From contig JAFMIS010000013.1 of assembly GCA_017853915.1 (NCBI GenBank), positions 1-17,035 of the forward strand: 17,035 nucleotides of DNA, in the 5' to 3' direction. The notes below the pieces were generated by a model. That model made no database searches and was not told where the DNA came from. It was given only the letters and a program-made list of their open reading frames with translations. This DNA comes from a bacterium. GTDB lineage: Bacteria; Bdellovibrionota_C; UBA2361; OMII01. Position numbers and translations under genes: made by a program. Below, piece after piece: positions 1 to 6,279 of this stretch; the first letter of the stretch is position 1, and each line of letters begins with the position of its first letter.

Positions 1-430
1 AAGCGAGCGGACGTCTATCACCTTGCGTGTCTCCCTCAGTGGAACACGGACGTGGCCGCACTCCCCGCTCCGGAATCGGCTTGAGCTCCCCCGTAGAGGT
101 GACATCAGACGGGGCCTCACCAGTCGATGCCGCAGAGACATAAAGCGTTGGATCGCGAGGCCGCAACACAGCCTCAAATTGGAACTCGCCCTGAGCAACG
201 AGATCAGCGACTTCAGGCGGCAGTACTTTGCGGTACTGATCGATGTGGTCGCCAGTCACCAGCGCGCCAGCTCGAGCCCCGTTAGCAAGATCAGGAAGCG
301 GACCACACCCCTTAGGAGGTGCAAGCTCAGGACTTGCCACGACGGACTCACCCCGAGATACCAGCGCACTCACAAAAACTAGGCAATACATGAATCGGCG
401 GATACGAGTTCGGTCAATCATCCGATACAT
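1..430 (-). CDS. Secreted protein, partial at the 3' end (possibly DUF1329-like)
   Basis: An uninterrupted minus-strand frame opens at ATG 430 (a TAG lies four codons upstream) and runs off the left edge, so only about 143 N-terminal residues are visible. The product starts with a basic stretch and a hydrophobic segment (YCLVFVSALV) and then turns polar, which reads as a signal peptide and an envelope or periplasmic location. The mature part contains 'LVTGDHIDQYRKVLPPEV' followed by an 'LVAQGEF' segment. The spacing of a G..I...Y...LPPEV...G pattern recalls the N-terminus of DUF1329 envelope proteins, but this is a weak memory-based match and I would not rely on it. A second in-frame ATG at 421 is an alternative start. 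It lies downstream of nuoI on the same strand, across an 79-bp gap with tandem repeats. No function can be assigned. Confidence 0.68.
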   Translation of the reverse strand, partial: MYRMIDRTRIRRFMYCLVFVSALVSRGESVVASPELAPPKGCGPLPDLANGARAGALVTGDHIDQYRKVLPPEVADLVAQGEFQFEAVLRPRDPTLYVSAASTGEAPSDVTSTGELKPIPERGVRPRPCSTEGDTQGDRRPLA

Positions 431-451
431 TCCGGCTGCTGGCTAACAACC

Positions 452-482
452 CTGCTAGACTACACTGCTAGACCACACTGCT
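452..482. repeat. 13-bp tandem repeat, 2.4 copies
   Basis: The unit CTGCTAGACYACA occurs at 452-464 and 465-477 with one T/C difference, followed by a partial copy CTGCT at 478-482. It lies between the 3' end of nuoI and the start of the left-edge secreted-protein gene, so it sits in the 5' region of that gene on the minus strand. An A-run (485-490) and AT-rich sequence adjoin it. It could be a small regulator-binding array or simple slippage. Confidence 0.75.
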
Positions 483-509
483 TAAAAAATAATTCTTCAC
501 CGAGGGTTG

Positions 510-1094
510 TTATACAACGATCTTCTCAAGAGCCTGCATCTTCTTCATGTGCATGTCGTACAGCTTCTCAGGTCCATAGTCCTCCAACAATCGCGACCGC
601 TCCATGAGCGTTTCCTTGTCCTCAATAAACAAGCGAGGATCGGCCGGATATACTTCAGGGTGAATACCGGTATCCATGCGTATCGCGTCGACAGGACACG
701 CCTCAACACAGTACCCACAATAGATACACAGAAGCGTATCGATCTCGTACCGTTTAGGAAATTTCTCTACTGAGGAATCCTCGTGCTCACACGCCTCAAT
801 ATAGATACAGCGCGCCGGACACGCCGTTGCGCACAGGAAGCACGAGGTGCACTTCACGTCACCTTGATCATTCAAGGTCAGTCTGTGTCGCCCCCGATAC
901 CGCGGTGGATAGGCCCGTCGAGCATTCGGATATTGAATAGCCACCGAGCCTGACAAAGCCGTTTTTCTGCCTAAGGCATGCAAGATATGGAGCCACAGAT
1001 TTCCTAACAGCTTGCCAAAAGTGACCCGAAGCCCTTTAGCGATCTCAACGACATAGATCTTTTCCAAGAATGTCATCTCTTCTCGACGCTTCAT
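510..1094 (-). CDS. nuoI: NADH-quinone oxidoreductase subunit I (2x[4Fe-4S])
   Basis: The product is a 194-residue NuoI/TYKY-type subunit of respiratory complex I, which carries electrons through clusters N6a and N6b in the peripheral arm next to the membrane. Two ferredoxin motifs are intact: C82-x2-C85-x2-C88-x3-C92-P and C123-x2-C126-x2-C129-x3-C133-P. The N-terminal amphipathic stretch, the 'YP...RYRGRHRL' segment just before the first motif, and the tail are all typical of NuoI rather than of a free ferredoxin. Start: a TTG three codons upstream is possible, but ATG 1094 has AAGGAG nine bases upstream, which decides for the ATG. It follows metF by 18 bp on the same strand and is probably co-transcribed with it. 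No other nuo gene is in the window, so complex I genes must be split in this genome or lie elsewhere. Confidence 0.93.
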   Translation of the reverse strand: MKRREEMTFLEKIYVVEIAKGLRVTFGKLLGNLWLHILHALGRKTALSGSVAIQYPNARRAYPPRYRGRHRLTLNDQGDVKCTSCFLCATACPARCIYIEACEHEDSSVEKFPKRYEIDTLLCIYCGYCVEACPVDAIRMDTGIHPEVYPADPRLFIEDKETLMERSRLLEDYGPEKLYDMHMKKMQALEKIVV

Positions 1095-1103
1095 GCTTAT
1101 CAA

Positions 1104-1109
1104 CTCCTT
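1104..1109 (-). promoter_or_regulatory. Ribosome binding site of nuoI
   Basis: On the minus strand the bases read AAGGAG, nine bases before ATG 1094. It lies inside the 18-bp gap after the metF stop and settles the nuoI start. Confidence 0.85.
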
Positions 1110-1112
1110 ACT

Positions 1113-2030
1113 CTACAGACCGCGAATCCAACCAGATAAACGCTGGGATAACTCAAGAGCGAGCATCGGCGAACCCCCACTCACAACATGAAAGCCCCGC
1201 ACGTACGGCCTGACCCTTTCAGCTATCTGGCATGCTACATCGATTGATATCTTAGCGACATCCTCCTCTGGAGCAGCCTTCACCCGCTCTAACAATCCTT
1301 CCGGCACTTTAATGCCAGGAATCTTGGCGACGGCCTCAAAAGCCTTGGCGCTTTTAAACGGCATTAATCCCACCATGTTAGCGATTCCAGCGCCTGCCGC
1401 GGCTTCAAAGAACCCCACAGCTTGCTCAATGTCGAAAACAGGCTGACTGAGGGAATAGGTACCACCGGCCTCGCGCTTTCGAATTAAACGTCGAATCTCA
1501 GCATCTCGATTACGAGCGTTGGGATTGACTACCACACCAGGCACGTAGCCCGTCTTTCCCTTGAGATCTAAACCCGCCAGATCTTTACCTGAGTTTAGAG
1601 TCGCTAAGATACTGAGGAGGCCCAGTGAGTTTACCTCAAAGACTCCTTTCGCGTCGGGGAGATCTCCCACTGTTACAGCATCACCAGTTAGCGCTACTAT
1701 AGAACGCACCCCGAGCGACCATGCTCCGAGGAGATCCGACTGCAGCGCGATCACGTTTCGATCGCGACAGGAGAGGTTAACGAGGGGCTCAAGTCCACAG
1801 CGCTGCTTCATGAGCGCTCCGAAAACCAGCCCCGACAATTTCATTTTTGCGAGGGCCGAATCTGTCACGTTGACGAAATCGACACCAGACAGTCCACGAT
1901 ATCGCTCTAAAACCGGCTCTATATCCGTACCCCGAGGCGGATTAACTTCCAGGCACAGCAAGGGCTTGCCCGCTTGGGATTTTCCACTGACTAAACTATC
2001 GATTCCAGTGCTCACCGTTACGTTCCACAA
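1113..2030 (-). CDS. metF: Methylenetetrahydrofolate reductase
   Basis: About 305 residues, matching the length of the MetF family, a TIM-barrel flavoprotein that reduces 5,10-methylene-THF to 5-methyl-THF for methionine synthesis. Visible family motifs are 'CLEVNPPRG' with the catalytic-type Glu28, 'NVTDSA' (53-59), 'VALTGD' (112-117), 'GDLPDAKGVFEVNS' (122-135), 'NPNAR' (169-173) and 'SQPVFD' (195-200). The 'GVFEVNSLGLL' block resembles the MTHFR half found in bifunctional homocysteine methyltransferase/MTHFR proteins and in stand-alone relatives, not the E. coli-type enzyme; no methyltransferase half is attached here. The start is uncertain: TTG 2030 has AGGA immediately upstream (too close to be a good site), and GTG 2015 is an in-frame alternative. 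It is followed 18 bp later by nuoI. The upstream 430-bp gap has hairpins that would lie in its leader. Confidence 0.9.
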   Translation of the reverse strand: MWNVTVSTGIDSLVSGKSQAGKPLLCLEVNPPRGTDIEPVLERYRGLSGVDFVNVTDSALAKMKLSGLVFGALMKQRCGLEPLVNLSCRDRNVIALQSDLLGAWSLGVRSIVALTGDAVTVGDLPDAKGVFEVNSLGLLSILATLNSGKDLAGLDLKGKTGYVPGVVVNPNARNRDAEIRRLIRKREAGGTYSLSQPVFDIEQAVGFFEAAAGAGIANMVGLMPFKSAKAFEAVAKIPGIKVPEGLLERVKAAPEEDVAKISIDVACQIAERVRPYVRGFHVVSGGSPMLALELSQRLSGWIRGL

Positions 2031-2160
2031 TCCTAAAAAGCCCTGGCTCTTCTCACCAATCCGCGTCGATATTGGCCGCCAAACAGGGTAATAAACGGCC
2101 TATACTTTAACTCTAAGCAAAAGCCGCAACCTGCCGAAGACCTTAACAAATATCCCCTAA

Positions 2161-2180
2161 AGCCTCTACCCTAAGAGGCT
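2161..2180. other. Perfect 7-bp stem-loop
   Basis: AGCCTCT (2161-2167) and AGAGGCT (2174-2180) are exact inverse complements around a 6-base loop. On the plus strand a run of six T (2192-2197) follows 11 bases later, too far for a classical intrinsic terminator. On the minus strand it would lie about 130 bases upstream of the metF start. Confidence 0.5.
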
Positions 2181-2280
2181 AGCAGCAGACATTTTTTCAT
2201 CCATCCAGCGTTATCACCCAAGATATCCTTGCAAACTCTTGGAATAAAGACTACCTTTCCCAACAGTTTCGATGGTCTAA

Positions 2281-2420
2281 ACCACACCTTGGGCTGCCAG
2301 TTCTGCCTTCCGCGCCTGTAAGGGGTCGCGTTGCCTTAGCAAGCCTACCCCGAACACCAACGAGGGGAACTCCTGTAAGCATAAGCAACAAGTTGCCGTG
2401 TGAGCGGTAGCGCCGTGGTC
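2281..2420. ncRNA. Candidate structured RNA element, strand unresolved
   Basis: A series of mutually nested complementary segments forms a rod-like fold: 2283-2287/2398-2402 (CACAC/GTGTG), 2288-2291/2389-2392, 2295-2297/2379-2381, 2299-2303/2367-2371 (AGTTC/GAACT), 2306-2310/2362-2366 (one G-U if plus strand), 2322-2326/2347-2351 (GGGGT/ACCCC) and 2331-2334/2339-2342 with a CTTA loop. An 8-base repeat CCTGTAAG lies at 2315-2322 and 2372-2379, on opposite arms. The wobble favours the plus strand slightly. On the plus strand it would precede the gene at 2461; on the minus strand it would be in the metF leader. A 6S-like rod or a leader element are both possible; I see no riboswitch, SRP or RNase P core. 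I worked this out by eye, without energy calculation. Confidence 0.35.
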
Positions 2421-2460
2421 AGATCAGATACACAAACCTCTATTCAAAAGAAGTGAACTT

Positions 2461-3072
2461 ATGACGGTAAATGTTGAGGTCTTTTATTCTTTCCAGAGTC
2501 CATACTCCTATCTCGCTTTGGACCCCCTGTATGACATCCAAGAGAAATACAATGTAGATCTGCTCTGGCAACCATTCTCAGCCAAGGCATCGGGTAATCC
2601 AGTTCCTCAGCAGGGCATCTTGCCAGACAAGCTTTCGTATCTCTTTGAGGATACAAAGCGCATCGCGGGGGATCGAGGTCTTTCGTTGACGTACCCGGAG
2701 AACTGGCCCGAGGTCGAGTTTGACCCAGGTCGTATTACCCGTGGCGCGTTGATCGCGAACGACCTCGGCGTTCTACTTGAGTACAACATCAAGGTTTTCA
2801 ACAAGTGGTGGGGCCTCGGCGAAAACCCAAATGAGGACGCGTTCATGAACGAGCTGTGCGATGATTTGGATATCGACCTTGGGGATTTCTTGAGCAAGGT
2901 TTCCTCCTCCGATACTCGCGAGCGAGTAAAGGGAATCTACAAGCGCGGACGCAAGTTGGGCGTATTCGACACCCCAACGTTTGTATTCGAGAGCGGCGAG
3001 AGAATCGTGGGATATGACAAGATCCCATACCTCGCTCAGCGCCTTGAGAAGCTTGGGCTTCGCAAGAAGTAA
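2461..3072 (+). CDS. DsbA-fold protein, 2-hydroxychromene-2-carboxylate isomerase / GST-kappa family
   Basis: The 203-residue protein has the DsbA-type thioredoxin fold signature but no CxxC. The position of the active-site pair carries 'SPYSY' (S13-P14-Y15-S16), and a cis-Pro loop 'GVFDTPTFVF' (167-176) follows the helical insert. This combination is typical of glutathione-dependent HCCA isomerases and kappa-class glutathione transferases, which use the Ser for glutathione binding. There is no signal peptide, so a cytoplasmic location is likely, unlike true DsbA. Start ATG 2461 has a purine-rich AAGAAG upstream. The rsmE gene follows 21 bp later and may share its transcript. The true substrate is unknown; no aromatic degradation genes are nearby, so a role in naphthalene-type catabolism is not supported by context. 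Confidence 0.82.
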   Translation: MTVNVEVFYSFQSPYSYLALDPLYDIQEKYNVDLLWQPFSAKASGNPVPQQGILPDKLSYLFEDTKRIAGDRGLSLTYPENWPEVEFDPGRITRGALIANDLGVLLEYNIKVFNKWWGLGENPNEDAFMNELCDDLDIDLGDFLSKVSSSDTRERVKGIYKRGRKLGVFDTPTFVFESGERIVGYDKIPYLAQRLEKLGLRKK

Positions 3073-3093
3073 CTCGACTCTTGAATCGACGTT

Positions 3094-3885
3094 ATGACCG
3101 CGCGTGAAAGCAAAGGGCCCCGGCTTTTTGTGAGTAGCGGGCGGTTTTTTATTACCCCGAGCCCCGGCTCTACATTAATGCTCGATGAGGCTGACAGCCA
3201 CTACATCGCTGATGTTCTGCGACTGAAGCAGGGAGACGCCGTTGAGGTCGGAGATCCTCTCTCCGGTGTCGTCGGCCAATGCCACATCAGCTCGATCGCA
3301 GATCAGGTTACGGTAACCCTTGATAACCTGATCCCAGCTACAAACTCCCTGCTGCCACGCCTCACTCTTCTGAGCGCGCTGTGTAAGGGCCAGAGAAACG
3401 ATCAGATCTGCGACTGGGCCACCGAGCTGGGATGCTCTGAGATAATCTTCTGGCAAGCCACTCGAAGCGTCGTTCGTTTAAAAGACGCGGGGGACGCTGA
3501 ACATAAACAAAATCGATTGGCGAAGATCGCTCACGCCGCGGCGCAACAGAGCAAGCAAGCCCGCCCACCCGCGGTGCGCGTCACCCTTTCGCTTGAAGAG
3601 GCCCTCAACCGCCTCGAAACTATCGTCTCAACACAAGGGCTACGCCTCGTGTGTTCTCTCACGGAGAGAACGCGCGCCTTGCCTGAGGCCCTCGCGACTC
3701 ACCAATCAACCCCTGAAGTCACGATCGCGATTGGCCCAGAGGGAGACCTGACCAGCGACGAGGAAAGTCTACTCACTTCGCGAGGATTCCTCGCCGTATC
3801 GCTTGGGCCAAACGTGCTGCGATCGGAATTAGCCGCTGTTACCGCCCTTGCTACGACGCGGATGTTGACTCTTCGCTCGCGTTAG
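3094..3885 (+). CDS. rsmE: 16S rRNA (uracil1498-N3)-methyltransferase
   Basis: The 263 residues fit the RsmE family, SPOUT (trefoil-knot) enzymes that methylate U1498 of 16S rRNA using S-adenosylmethionine. Residues about 10-80 form the PUA-like RNA-binding part ('HYIADVLRLKQGDAVEV'). The catalytic domain shows 'KGQRNDQICDWATELG' (98-113), 'AAQQSKQARPP' (149-159, the family's EQS.R..P element), 'IGPEGDLT' (213-220) and the knot segment 'LGPNVLRSELAA' (237-248). In most relatives the last motif reads LRxETA; here the Thr is Leu, with the Glu kept. Start ATG 3094 is conventional but its ribosome binding site is weak, which agrees with translation coupled to the gene 21 bp upstream. Its last 35 bp overlap the 3' end of the convergent gene. 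Confidence 0.92.
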   Translation: MTARESKGPRLFVSSGRFFITPSPGSTLMLDEADSHYIADVLRLKQGDAVEVGDPLSGVVGQCHISSIADQVTVTLDNLIPATNSLLPRLTLLSALCKGQRNDQICDWATELGCSEIIFWQATRSVVRLKDAGDAEHKQNRLAKIAHAAAQQSKQARPPAVRVTLSLEEALNRLETIVSTQGLRLVCSLTERTRALPEALATHQSTPEVTIAIGPEGDLTSDEESLLTSRGFLAVSLGPNVLRSELAAVTALATTRMLTLRSR

Positions 3886-5854
3886 TCGAGTAGGTATCTC
3901 GCACGGCCTGATTGTACAACTGCATCGAGCGCCAGCACAAAACCAGGTACCGCGCTGGGTGCTTCTCCACATTGAATTTCGGATCAGGGCTGTATTCAGC
4001 AAACGAAAATGGCCAACGCGCGTCGGGAAGGTGGCGTCCTGAGGTTGAGTCCGATGGTAACATGTACATGTCGGCTATGTTCGGCACTCCAAGCGGCGGT
4101 GAGAATGCGGTCCCCTTCATGCCTCCCAACAACACGCCAATTGAGGCCCGCGGATCATCTTGCCGCGCGAAGTATTCCAACATCGTGGCGATAAACTGAG
4201 CGCTCTTTCCAGTTCCATCAGAATCAACTACCACAAGATTAGAGGTCCCATCTGGAAATTGCTCTTTTATTTGCTCATAGATCGGTCGCCATACCGAGGC
4301 ACGATCGCTTCCATCCTCTCCCCGAGCGGCGATCCAGGATCGGACCCTGTCACAGAAATCGTCGCGGACACTCTTAGTCCCCTCAGCAACTACCGGGTTT
4401 TCAATCGATTCAACCGCAAAATTCGTAAGCGTCTCCACTAAATGTTCAAGGTCCGCGCTCTGACCACGGTTATTCTTAGTCAAAGAACTACGGATCGATG
4501 TGCCAGGTATATAGACGCTCCGCTTACAGTGCTCACGATCCTGACCAATCAGGTCAGAGCGGTAGCTGAGATACTCCATCGGGATCCAACCATCACGGGC
4601 CAGATGAAGCGGTCGCTTCCCCTCTCCATAGGTGTGGCTCCAAAAATGCTTGAGGGCATTCGACCACACCTGCATATCAGAGAAATCAGGAAATCCCTTG
4701 TGCTGCTCATAATCCAAGGGACGTTTCTCAACCAGGCAATTCAGCGCAAGAACGAACTCTGCTGACTTCTCGAATCCCAACCACGGATTGGCGCCCAAAA
4801 GTGCCTCGGAGTTCGTGGACTTCCTGAAGAAATGCGTAAATTGCTCATGCAGCGCCCTGATGATTGAGCGGCACTCCTCCGTTGTGAGAGCACGTGGCAG
4901 CCCCGACGCGTCACTCGGAAATGTATTTTTATCCAACATCCACGGCAACTCGTTGAGGTGACCGAGCCCGACTTGAGAAGCAGTCGTAATCGGTAGCATT
5001 CTTAAGAAGAATCGACTAGCAACTCGCGCGCAGAATGAGGCATTCTGCTCCGGCTGGTTGCCCTGCTCACTCAACACACAGTTCGTGTCCGCGAACTGCA
5101 GCACGACGATCCGCCGACTACGCTGATAGAAATCCTCAATAGTTCCCGGCTTCCACCATGGCCGTACCGTTGGAATCTCGGTCTTTGGGATCAGATCAGG
5201 AAAAGCAAACGGGATCTCACCTGGCGACAAACAGAACCCCTTTGAATTGGGGCCTCGCACTTCAAGCAGCTCCGTGCCCTCAAAACGTCGATCGAGCGCT
5301 TTCACCGCGCGGCGAATCGCGATGTCGTGCAAATGACGTCCCTTTCCTGGTAATTCTTGCGCCGAGTAGTCGAGTCCACTTGTTACATTCGACGGCGCGG
5401 TGTCGTATACATCTGAATGATTTTGACAGAGCCAATTCAGGACATCGGGGTTTTTTCTGAAATGTTCGATGTAGCCTCTCTCATAGAATGCGAGCGCCGC
5501 TGCCTCGCCCGCCAAACGACCAGCGACCACATGCTGCGTTTTCCATCCTGCTCGACCAAACAAGCGATCAAGCCGAGCCTCAACGGCGGGGCGTCTACTC
5601 CCCAAGAATCCAGGGCACACAACTCCAGAGTTCGCCTCCAGAGCAACCATCAAAATTGAATCGGGCAGCTTACCCTCTCCTATACCCCCAAGAACATTGA
5701 AGCGCCGAGTAACCGCCTCACACCCTTTAAGGAACAGCTCTTCGAACTCGACTCCTACTTGAAATTTCGATGGTACCCGAGCGTGATGAGACAACCCTCC
5801 TGACAAGGCTGGAGTCATGCTGGAATGCGACTGGTCGTCTCTGCGGTCAAACAT
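3851..5854 (-). CDS. Hypothetical protein, 667 residues, unknown family with a C-terminal nucleotide/PRPP-loop-like motif
   Basis: I do not recognise this protein. It has no signal peptide and no membrane segment, so it is probably cytoplasmic. Residues about 160-215 and 280-420 look globular with many aromatic residues. Near the C-terminus, residues 540-553 read 'LVVVDSDGTGKSAQ', followed by a helix-like 'FIATMLEYFA' and a strand-like 'ASIGVLLGGM'. This strand-loop-helix-strand order fits either a phosphoribosyltransferase PRPP loop (acidic residues then TG.S) or a degenerate P-loop like that of thymidylate kinase, with Asp in place of the first Gly/Ala. Both are inference. Start ATG 5854 has GGGAA at a usable distance; Met13 is an alternative. 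It is transcribed alone, convergent with rsmE and overlapping its end by 35 bp, and divergent from the membrane protein at 6280. Confidence 0.82.
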   Translation of the reverse strand: MFDRRDDQSHSSMTPALSGGLSHHARVPSKFQVGVEFEELFLKGCEAVTRRFNVLGGIGEGKLPDSILMVALEANSGVVCPGFLGSRRPAVEARLDRLFGRAGWKTQHVVAGRLAGEAAALAFYERGYIEHFRKNPDVLNWLCQNHSDVYDTAPSNVTSGLDYSAQELPGKGRHLHDIAIRRAVKALDRRFEGTELLEVRGPNSKGFCLSPGEIPFAFPDLIPKTEIPTVRPWWKPGTIEDFYQRSRRIVVLQFADTNCVLSEQGNQPEQNASFCARVASRFFLRMLPITTASQVGLGHLNELPWMLDKNTFPSDASGLPRALTTEECRSIIRALHEQFTHFFRKSTNSEALLGANPWLGFEKSAEFVLALNCLVEKRPLDYEQHKGFPDFSDMQVWSNALKHFWSHTYGEGKRPLHLARDGWIPMEYLSYRSDLIGQDREHCKRSVYIPGTSIRSSLTKNNRGQSADLEHLVETLTNFAVESIENPVVAEGTKSVRDDFCDRVRSWIAARGEDGSDRASVWRPIYEQIKEQFPDGTSNLVVVDSDGTGKSAQFIATMLEYFARQDDPRASIGVLLGGMKGTAFSPPLGVPNIADMYMLPSDSTSGRHLPDARWPFSFAEYSPDPKFNVEKHPARYLVLCWRSMQLYNQAVRDTYSTNASEESTSAS

Positions 5855-6003
5855 CTCTATAATTCCCAGCCCAGTTCGTCGGGCCGAAAGCGCTCTGATG
5901 GTTATTAGAGGGCCGAACCACCGAGGGTACTATCATCGCAAACCCTAAAGAAGGTGCGGCGCCTTACACGAATTACAGGTGTTTGAAGCTGTACGTTTTG
6001 GTT

Positions 6004-6114
6004 CGAATAGGCCATATTCAACTGCACGAATGCTGCGATACAAGCATTCCTGTGAGGACTCGAAAGTCAGGAATCAGGTAGGGCTCTCGGTTTCGCGCTC
6101 CAACCGAATAGGCC
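6004..6114. repeat. 10-bp direct repeat pair CGAATAGGCC
   Basis: Exact copies at 6004-6013 and 6105-6114, same orientation, start-to-start distance 101 bp, inside the divergent promoter region. Possibly two sites for one regulator. Confidence 0.5.
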
Positions 6115-6135
6115 CGCCACACGTATCACGAAGAG

Positions 6136-6145
6136 CAGGCGCCTG
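6136..6145. promoter_or_regulatory. 10-bp perfect palindrome, possible operator
   Basis: CAGGCGCCTG equals its own reverse complement and is 134 bp before the start of the membrane-protein gene. The assignment as an operator is only a suggestion. Confidence 0.25.
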
Positions 6146-6279
6146 ACGTTTGGAGCGCTGCGCTTCAGCGATTGCGTATGTGCGCGACGCGATCCGAACG
6201 GATTCCGGCGCTACGCCAGTCAATCTGGATAAGTGTGGATGAATCCTTTACAGTGAAAGAACGTTAGTAATTAAACTTC

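Larger units (their letters stand above)
2031..2460. other. Intergenic region between divergent metF and the HCCA-isomerase-like gene
   Basis: No credible coding frame is visible in these 430 bases. The region must hold the promoters of both flanking genes. It contains the stem-loop at 2161-2180 and the nested-stem element at 2281-2420, and a further short complementary pair AGAC/GTCT at 2248-2251 and 2275-2278. I could not pick out a convincing -35/-10 pair. Confidence 0.6.
5855..6279. other. Divergent intergenic region with several short repeats
   Basis: No coding frame is supported in these 425 bases. The region must hold the promoters for the genes on both sides. It contains the direct repeat GGGCCGAA at 5881-5888 and 5910-5917, the direct repeat CGAATAGGCC at 6004-6013 and 6105-6114, a perfect palindrome CAGGCGCCTG at 6136-6145, a small hairpin CGCTG/CAGCG at 6156-6170, and an ATCCG-AA-CGGAT inverted repeat near 6190-6202. 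I could not assign a -35/-10 pair. Confidence 0.55.

Noticed and set aside
23..382. Plus-strand open frame of 119 codons at the left edge
   Set aside because: Arg- and Ser-rich shadow of the minus-strand secreted-protein gene, which has a signal peptide and no stop in the window.
483..525. Intrinsic terminator after nuoI
   Set aside because: GTTGTATAACAAC-type hairpin is present at about 507-519, but the T-run on the minus strand starts about 17 bases later, too far for an intrinsic terminator.
2281..2420. SRP RNA, RNase P RNA, SAM, SAH or THF riboswitch
   Set aside because: I compared the conserved cores from memory and found none intact on either strand; only generic stems remain.
5996..6016. 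tRNA T-arm-like GGTTCGAAT
   Set aside because: The base after the T-loop is A instead of C and the arm does not pair; no acceptor or anticodon stem fits around it.
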